Shown in pieces: positions 52,101-61,100 of a stretch of 64,000 bases of DNA; position 1 is the first letter of the stretch; each line of letters begins with the position of its first letter. The translations under genes and the position numbers were made by a program. Under the pieces are notes generated by a model, which was given only the letters and a program-made list of their open reading frames with translations, was not told where the DNA came from and ran no database searches. The stretch spans positions 188,732,369 to 188,796,368 of the forward strand of contig CP136061.1 of the NCBI GenBank assembly GCA_032622095.1, in the 5' to 3' direction. The stretch is from Siphonodentalium dalli (lineage: Eukaryota > Mollusca > Scaphopoda > Gadilida > Siphonodentaliidae).

Positions 52101-55100
52101 AAAATCTAAGTCGAAAAAGGGGCATTTATAACTCAGTCAAAATCATGCGGATGAAACCCATATTCGAACTTGATCTGTATTTTGGTGTGGCAAACTAATA
52201 TACCAAATTTGGTTCAGTTCACTAGATTCAATCTAAAGTTATCATCCAGAAACCAAAAGCGGACGGACAGACGGACGGACGGACAACCCATTTACATAAT
52301 ACGACCGTATTTTTCTTCAAACGGGCGTATAAAAAATGAAGAAGGATTCCTATTCATTGGTGGGAAATGTTCAGATAATAAGTTCAATAAATAACCTGTT
52401 CAATAAAACTAAGGGATAAATAATAGGTAATTCGTATAGAAATGGAAGTCACAGTAAATCAATAAGAATACCAAGTGAACACAGAACATCTTACCTGTAA
52501 GCCAATGTTCCCTTTTTCACATGTATAATACCTAATGGATCATTAGCTTTTCTGTCTGCAGCAGCTGTGAATAAAAGGACAATGAACACAATCTTACTAA
52601 ATTTCTTTGCTTGTCAGGAATAATATGTATTATATCCCTGTTCTTGAAAAACAGTACCTCTGTTTTAGCCTGTGTCATCTTTTTCAAGCAATTCCACACA
52701 TATTTGTGGAATCAACGACATTGATGTTGCATGACGTTCACCTCAACAATGAAACCAGAACTTTAAAATAGAAGCATGATACATGTAAATGACGTTCACC
52801 TTGACATTGAAACCAGAACTTTAAATTAAAAGCATCACATATGTAAATGACATTCACCTTGAAAATGAAACCAGAACTTTAAAATATAAGCATGATACAT
52901 GTAAATGACGTTCACCTTGACAATGAAACCAGAACTTTAAATTAAAAGCATCACATATGTAAATAACGTTCACCTTGACAATGAAACCAGAACTTTAAAT
53001 TAAAAGCATCACATATGTAAATGACATTCGCCTTGACAATGAAACCAAAACTTTAAAATACAAGACAGTCAATGACTGTGGGGTCGCTCACCAGACTGCA
53101 AAGACTGATAAGACTGGGACTCTGGAGACCAAAACAGTGAGCACTTTTCATAATCACTTTAAAAGAAGTAGATTTAAACAGGATATGTGGCTAGAGAGAC
53201 TTCAAGTATGTAGCTTGGTAAAAAACCACCTTGAAATTGCCAACTGTACACTACTGATCACCCCCCTCCTCCAGCTCAACAAGTCCCCTCCCGACCGGGA
53301 TCCAGACTCCCAAGTCTTAGGTTGGAATTTCACAACCGACACCTCAAACTTTCTCAATTGTTGGAAATTTCCAATCTCACAAGCGCCTTTTTCTAAAACC
53401 ATTTAAACATGTTTGAAGCCCAATTATCCATGGACCCAAAACACAATACATGTATGTCAGACCAATCAGTCAGGTGGTTCCAAGGTAGATGTTTTAATGA
53501 ATTTAGTATTTCTTTGATTTTATTGGACACAAAAGTGTTAACTCACCATAGACTGCCATTTCTTGACAGGTTGACCTCATTTTAACAAATCTGTATCTCA
53601 GTCACTAAAGGATCTTCCTGATTCCTCCATACTATATGTAAGCTAAATAGTCCAAAATCCCTTGAAGACATTTTAAGAATTACTATAGAGACATATAGTT
53701 ATGTCCCTGGTCCCACCGTTTTAACCTGGTGACCCCATCTGAATAAATTTGAATCCCAGACACCAAAGAACCCTTCATACATATCATAATATCAGTCAAA
53801 TAGACCTGATGGTCCTTGTGAAGGAAGCATATTAAGAGGGAAACTGTCCTTCGCTTGGCCCCTATTTGACCAGGTGACCCCATTAAAAAATTCTGAATTG
53901 CAGTCGAGGAAGAACATTCCATTCTATATAAGCCAACTAGTTCTTGCAAACATATTTTAAGAATTACTATGTAGTGAAATAGTTAAGTCTCTTGCTCTGC
54001 CCTTATTTGACTTTGTGATCCCATTTTCACAAATCTGATAAGGATAAAAATTAAGTTCCCCAGTTGAAGTTGGTGTTATTCACCCATTGGGCACCTCATT
54101 TATGAATTTTATCTTCTGCAAATTAGGGGATATAGAAACTTCCTAGAAGTGAAATTTAACTAACAACAATGTAAATTTGATACTATAGATACTTCCCAGA
54201 AGATGAGGCCTAAGCGGAATAAGGTTCTCAGATGGTGTATTTGGTTATGCTAGCCTGCTGTGTAGGATAGCGTCACTAAATTCACCCTCTGGGAACCTCA
54301 TTCTACAAATGCCAGGCACTCTTTGAGAAAATGAAATTAATCTGATTTTAATGACCACTGAGTGATAATATAAACAACAAGGGTGCCTCATTGATAACAC
54401 CATTAATCTCATTTAAATTATGGATGACATGAATACACTCCCTGGGGACTCTGTCTAAGGCTGCAGTTCTAAGCTCTCTTTATCTCTCTATCTGCCTTGC
54501 CATGTGTGATGTCTATCAGTTCATAGGAGAGTTGCCTTGTAATGGGAATTTAAATAAATATACTTTATTTACCTGTGAGTTAGGATATGAGATAGGGTGG
54601 AATGCTGTTGGTTGGGGGTGGGGTTCTGGGTCATGTGGGGGGGGTGATATTTTTTGTTTGTATGTTAAATTGATCAAGGAGTTCCTGAATTTTTTATTAT
54701 TTTTTGGGGAATTATGGCCCTGGCTCCACCACTATTTGACCCAGTGACCCCATTTGAACAAATCTGAACCCCAGTCATTCAATGACCCCACATACCAAAT
54801 ATAAACTAAATCGGCTTAATGGTTATTGACAAGAAGTCGTTATAAGAATTACCAAGGAGGAATATAGTTATGGCCCTGGTTTCGCAACTGTTTGACACAG
54901 TGACCTCATTTGAACAAATATTAATGACAGTCACCTAGGGAACATCCACCCCAAATATGATCAAAATGCAAAAATGTAATTTTTTGGTTTTTAGAGTTAT
55001 GTCCCTGGCTCTGCCCCTAATTGACCCAGTGACCCAATTTGAACAAATCTGATTCCCAGTCACCCAAGGTCCCTCAGTATCAAATATAAGCTAATTTGTC

Positions 55101-58100
55101 CCAATATTTTTGTAGAAGTCATTGTAAGAATTACTATGAGTTATGGCCCTGGTTTCTCAACTAATTGACCGGGTGACCTCATTTGAACAAATCTGAACAC
55201 CAGTCACCCAAGGACCCTCCATACCAAATATTAGCTAAATCGGCACAATGGTTATGGACAAGAAGTTGTTGTAAGAATTACTGTGGAGGAATAGAATTAT
55301 GGCCCTGGTTTTGCAACTATTTGACCTAGTGACCTCATTTGAACAAATCTGAATGAGAGTCACCTAGGGAACATCCACACCAAATATGAACCAATTTGGT
55401 ATGATGGTTTCAGAGGAGAAGATGTTTTTTTAAAAAGTTGACGGACGGACAGACAGACAGACAGACGGACGGACGGACGGACGGACGACGGACGAGGAGA
55501 GATGACTATAGCTCCACCGGAGACTTCGTCTCAGGTGAGCTAAAAAGCATCACAGATGACAATGCCTGTCTTATTACTCAGTTACTTCAGCCCAATGCTA
55601 ATGCTATAGTAACGCCACTTTAATTAGCACAGGTAAGATCAACGCTGATTGGATGACACACAGCCGTGCGCAAATACTCAAAGGTTAATTCGTTTTTGCA
55701 GGCTTTCATAATTGCCTTTTTACTTTTTACCTGTGGTCAGAAAGTAATAGTTGTCTTCGGAAAGTCTTAGCTTGTTTTAATGTCAAGATGTCGTTGAGTT
55801 GTTTAGACTATGGTTGAAAACAGATTATCCAGACACAGTGGCCTATGTCTCATTGAACTGGGCCTGTGTGTGTTTACTATGTATCCAGACTATGCTAGTC
55901 TGTGGGTGGTGATGTTGTGTGATGATTGTCGGAGTTGTTGTGGAGTCGTGATGTTCAGTCGAGAGATGTGTTATTCGTATTGTGTGGATAAATGAGCAAA
56001 GGCTATATGAAGACATAAGGTAATATGCACTTTTCATAGACCCTGCCCACCAAGAGAATTGTCAGAGCCCAAATTGCCCAGGACTAAACTATAAATTTAA
56101 TGTCGAGGCTAAAGGACATTTAATATAGAAATGAACCCACTAACACATTCTCAACAATATAAGGAAATTTTATGGAATAATACTTCGGAAAACATCAGAA
56201 ATGGTTAGTTAGGAGATGTTTGTCGGGCATGTAATAAATACAGAACTGCATGTGTGTTACTGGCTGATAATTTATGGTACATTTGGTTATTACCAACACT
56301 TTTGAATGTTAACTTAATAATAGCCTTCTTATGCAGATTTTCATGATTTTACATGATATTGGGAATGACAGCCACACAAGAGTTATATTTTTGGACTTGG
56401 GCATTGCAAACTGACTAAATCAAAAAGAATAAAATTAAGGATGGAAAGAAATTATTTACTTGCTAAGAAACACTCACCATTGAGGGTAAAACCAAAGCCA
56501 CCTGGACGCTTTGGTAATTTTATAATGTAAGTTCCAGAACTAGGCAACACAGATTCTGCAAAAAAATTGTTTTTCAATTATGAAAACTGGCCCAATTAAA
56601 ATAAGGCATCCTCTGTCATTCAAACTATGAGACACGAAGTTGGAATAAAATAAATAACAAGATTTCCTCAACTGGTCAATTTTGAATGGTGATTTACATG
56701 AAAATCACCAGAGCAAAAATTAGATTTACTAATGTTTCCAGGTGTGACTTGATGTAATATTGGAATTGATATATATTTATATGGCAGTCAGCGTGGAACT
56801 TTTTCCAATAAAATGTTGATGTACTAACGTTTTGAATTTTATATTGATTTTTCAAAAGTAGGTCAATTATTGTACTTCCAGACTGTTTAATGGCATGTCT
56901 GCTTTAGTTCTTGGACAACTGCTTTTGCTCATTCAAATCTCAGGTGGAACTGTTTGTAAGTCAGTCTTACCTGCAACGTCAAACTCTATTTCCAGAGTGT
57001 GTTTCCCATCCACGCAATCTCGCATAGCTTGGTGAACTTCATCAAAAGTTTTATCATACATAGATATCCCATCTATCGCCAAAATTCTGTCCCCCTCCTG
57101 GATCACACCACTCCTGGAATAAAACATTGCTGCAACTTTCAGACATTCAGACTAATTCCTTTTATATACTATAGTTCAAATTAGCTGTACAGACCACAGA
57201 ATTTTTTTATGCAGGTTCTGCGCTGGCCAGAAATTTACTGTTGCCAAATGCTATTAGAATTTCCCAAATTCTATCAGTTTCTGCAACAATGAGTCTTATA
57301 TTTTGCAATCGCTATTTGAACTAACCGGTTCACGCTCAACATAAATTTGTTTTTGGCCGTTTTTCCGAACCTGTGGCCAATTTGAAAAGCCAAAATATAG
57401 GATCATCGAGAAAACTGAAACATGCACAAAAATAACTAATAATTGACACTTGGGGTAAAATTTCCTGAGGAAAGGATTTCTATAAAAGCCATATGGCTTG
57501 TTATCCAAACCTCATTTGAACGGTTTGTTTGTCTGTCTGAAAGCAGTTAATTATTGACAATTCTTGTCTCTCCACTATTGGTTTATCACAAAACAACAAA
57601 CAGATCATTGAACAATAAAATTTCAGAATGGTTGCTTCAACAAGATGGCACATCGAAACAAAGAGGATTATATATGTAAACACCTCTACCGTGCATTCTA
57701 ATAATCCCTCACCCCGTCGATACTAATCCTAACAGACTTGATAGAGGTGTTATCTCTTCCTAACCTTATAACACAGCACTGCATGAATTGTAATGCTTTC
57801 CTGAAAAGAATGCGATTGACAGGCCTTTAGATTAGCGTAATTTGGGGGACATTTAGGGAAACCGTGGGGTGGGTTCGGGAGGGGGGGTACCCCCTTATGA
57901 CTATAGGGGGTCCGGGGGTTCCTCCGTGGAGAATTTTTTTTAAAAGTAAGCCTAAAATGGGGTCTATCTGGTTGGTTCTGAAGCATTCAGCAAGTTATAT
58001 TACCCTTATATTTTCAAGTTTTGTAAGTTACGATCTGATATTTATTGGATCATTTGACATCAACAAAGCCATTTTATAGAAGTATGGTGCTTGAAATTTC

Positions 58101-61100
58101 TCCAAGCAGTCCACCAACATACTGATCATGGGTATTGCCAATTAAAATTTAATTTAATGTGAACCTGAAAAAGTTAGAAAGTTGATATGTTGTGGTCAAA
58201 TGAAGCAATTTTGTAATAGTATATACACACACAAACAGGTCATAAAAAGGGTGAAAATATTTAACGAAAATTTAAATCCAGAAAGTTCAAATAGGCTCAT
58301 CAACAAACAAAAATATTATATTAAGTTACAGTTGCCAAAACTGACTGTATATCTTATCTAAAAGTCATTACACAATTACTTAGATCAAGTTGATCATAAA
58401 CACTGCGTGTGTTGAACAACAGAATCAGTATTTCCATTATTTTGAACTAATAACAAGTAACTACTGTAACTACTAAACTAGGCAAAACTTATGTTTTAAA
58501 GGGGTACTGGACACTAAATATTGCCATTTATTTTATGGGACCATCTCATATTATACCCAACAAGATTTATACAGCCAACAAATGAATAAATTGAGCAATG
58601 AATGAGTGCCATATACACTCATGTGCTTTAAGAATAACTCATTTTCATTAAAATTATCTTGTTGTTTCCATTTTTTCAAAGAGCACCTGTATGAGTGTAG
58701 TTTGCAATCATCCATGGCACAAATTTATCCATATGTTGCATACATTCTGTTGGATATAATATGAGATCGTCCCATAATGATAAATCATAAAAATTAAAAT
58801 GCCCAAATTTAGTGTTCATACCGGTAATGACTTCATTACCCTTTAATGTTTCACTGTAACTAATGTAACTTAATATGTCTGTTTTTGTTGAAGTCCTTGT
58901 CAAATATATTTATAATTTCATTGATGGATGGGTTGTCCAAAGGGAGTGGAAACATGCGTATTCTAATTAGTTTATCAAGGGTCTCATCTTTTGTCGATCC
59001 CTGATGTTTTCCCAGTAACAATTGCATTTGGCTGAAACCTCTCTCGGAAATGGCATTAGACTGTCTATTGAGTGACCAGTAGTTTTGAACAACTCTCTTG
59101 AGTAATTGAAAAGTGGCTTGTCAAAATGAATATATTTTTGCCAAATGTGAATAATGAACCCTGATGTATGCTGTCAACAAGCCTTGAATTAGTGTGTCTG
59201 TCATTTCCAAAATGAGGTCACCAGAGGGTGAATTTAGTGATGCTATCCCGCACGGTGGGCTATCATCACCAAATTCACCCTCTGGGAACCTTATTCTAAT
59301 GAGGCCTCAACTGTTATGGGAGACCTACGATCAGATTAAAGTTCCCCAGTTGAAGTTAGTGATGTTCACCCATTTGTATTCGATTATGTATTTTATCTTC
59401 TGCAAATAAGGGGATATAGAAACTGAACAGAAGGGAAAAAGTAATGAAAAACAATGTTAATTTGACTATAGATACTTCCCACAAGATGAGACCTAAGTAT
59501 AATGAAGTCACCAAGAGGGTGAATTTGGTAATGCTAGCCTTCTGGTACTCTCAGTTACTATGAATGTAGTTTATTTATACAATAAATATACTTTTTTTAT
59601 GTGAGCTGCGAATTTAACTACTCTAAGGTATTGCTACAGTCTTTGGTTACTTTTAATATGCATCCCCACGGAATACTTGACGCATCGTGCATAGCAATAC
59701 ATACGTATATGTCATTCAGTGATCACCTATTTCTAAGCAATCAGTAAGTTGATATTCCCATTCAGATTTCTCCAGTTCATATATAAACACTAGCAAACTA
59801 TGCTTGATATCAATGCAGGTAATTTTTAATTAATAGCACAACACCCCTTAATTTTAAATGAATATAACATAGGGACTATTTTCTGTTAACTATGATGTAG
59901 TTCTACTATGGGTGTAAACTTTTAACACATGAAGTGCCGTTAAAACATTTACACCTACAGTAGAAATGTTATACACACAGTAGGAAGCTTTATATCCACA
60001 TGAGGGTGTAAAGCTGAAATTTACAAATTATGTGTTATACAGACAATATCATAGGCAATTATAGTATATTAATCATTGAGACAAACCTAAAGTTGTTTAA
60101 CTCTTGCAATACATAAACTCATACCAGACAAACTGCTAGTTAAAAAACACTATGTCATGCATCTCCTAATACCGTACTGACCCGGTTCAAAGCCCATGCC
60201 CGTGTTTAAGCCCACCCATATATTTTGGCCAAATTCCATGCACAGGGGTATATTCGTGTTTAAGCCCACCCCAAATTTTGTTCAATTTCAGCGGTGGTAA
60301 GTAAGTATTTGCTAATGATACTTCCCAAATAAATAATTCCAATATAACGGGAAGTATATTCACAAACGATCGGTGACGGCGAGAATGCCACGAAAAATGG
60401 AAAAATGAAATGGAAAAGTTATACTTCGTAGGTATTAGTGATAATAAATAAAATAAAATAAAGTGAATCTTAAAATCTCATTTGTTTATTCAATTATACT
60501 TCCTGGGGGAAACCAATCGTCAACAGACATCAAATACAAAAGAACGCACTCGCTAACGGCGTATATCTGAGAACGCGGTAAACATCAGTCACTTCAAAGA
60601 GTCACATGCGTCCATCGCGCATATGTCAACAACAGTACTGTAAAAACATATTCTTTGTATGTCGGTATGTTCCTACATGTGGCCAAACACAAAAAGAACT
60701 CATTCCCTGGTTATGTAAACACGCGGTGGGTATAATAATGGGGCAGAAGGGGGACTTGTCATCCACAACACCCAACAGCACAAGATGCCTTCAAAAAAAG
60801 AGATACCGATGTCGTATTGGTACCCGGTAAATAATCATTATTTAAAAATTTTAAACTTCTATTTTTCACGTTTTACGATATAGACTATAGTATAAACATT
60901 AATCTGTGTCAACGGTTTGGAAGCGATAGGCTAACTCTAAACATTCAAACACGTGTTTTTTTTGTATACGTATTTACATCGTAATTTTGTTAATTAACTA
61001 GACTCACTGGGGCCGTCATTGTTGTATTGTAACTCTTTGTAGACAACGGGCCATGAATAGAGCACTGGGTTCATTGTTATCCTAATCGGATTAAGTCACT

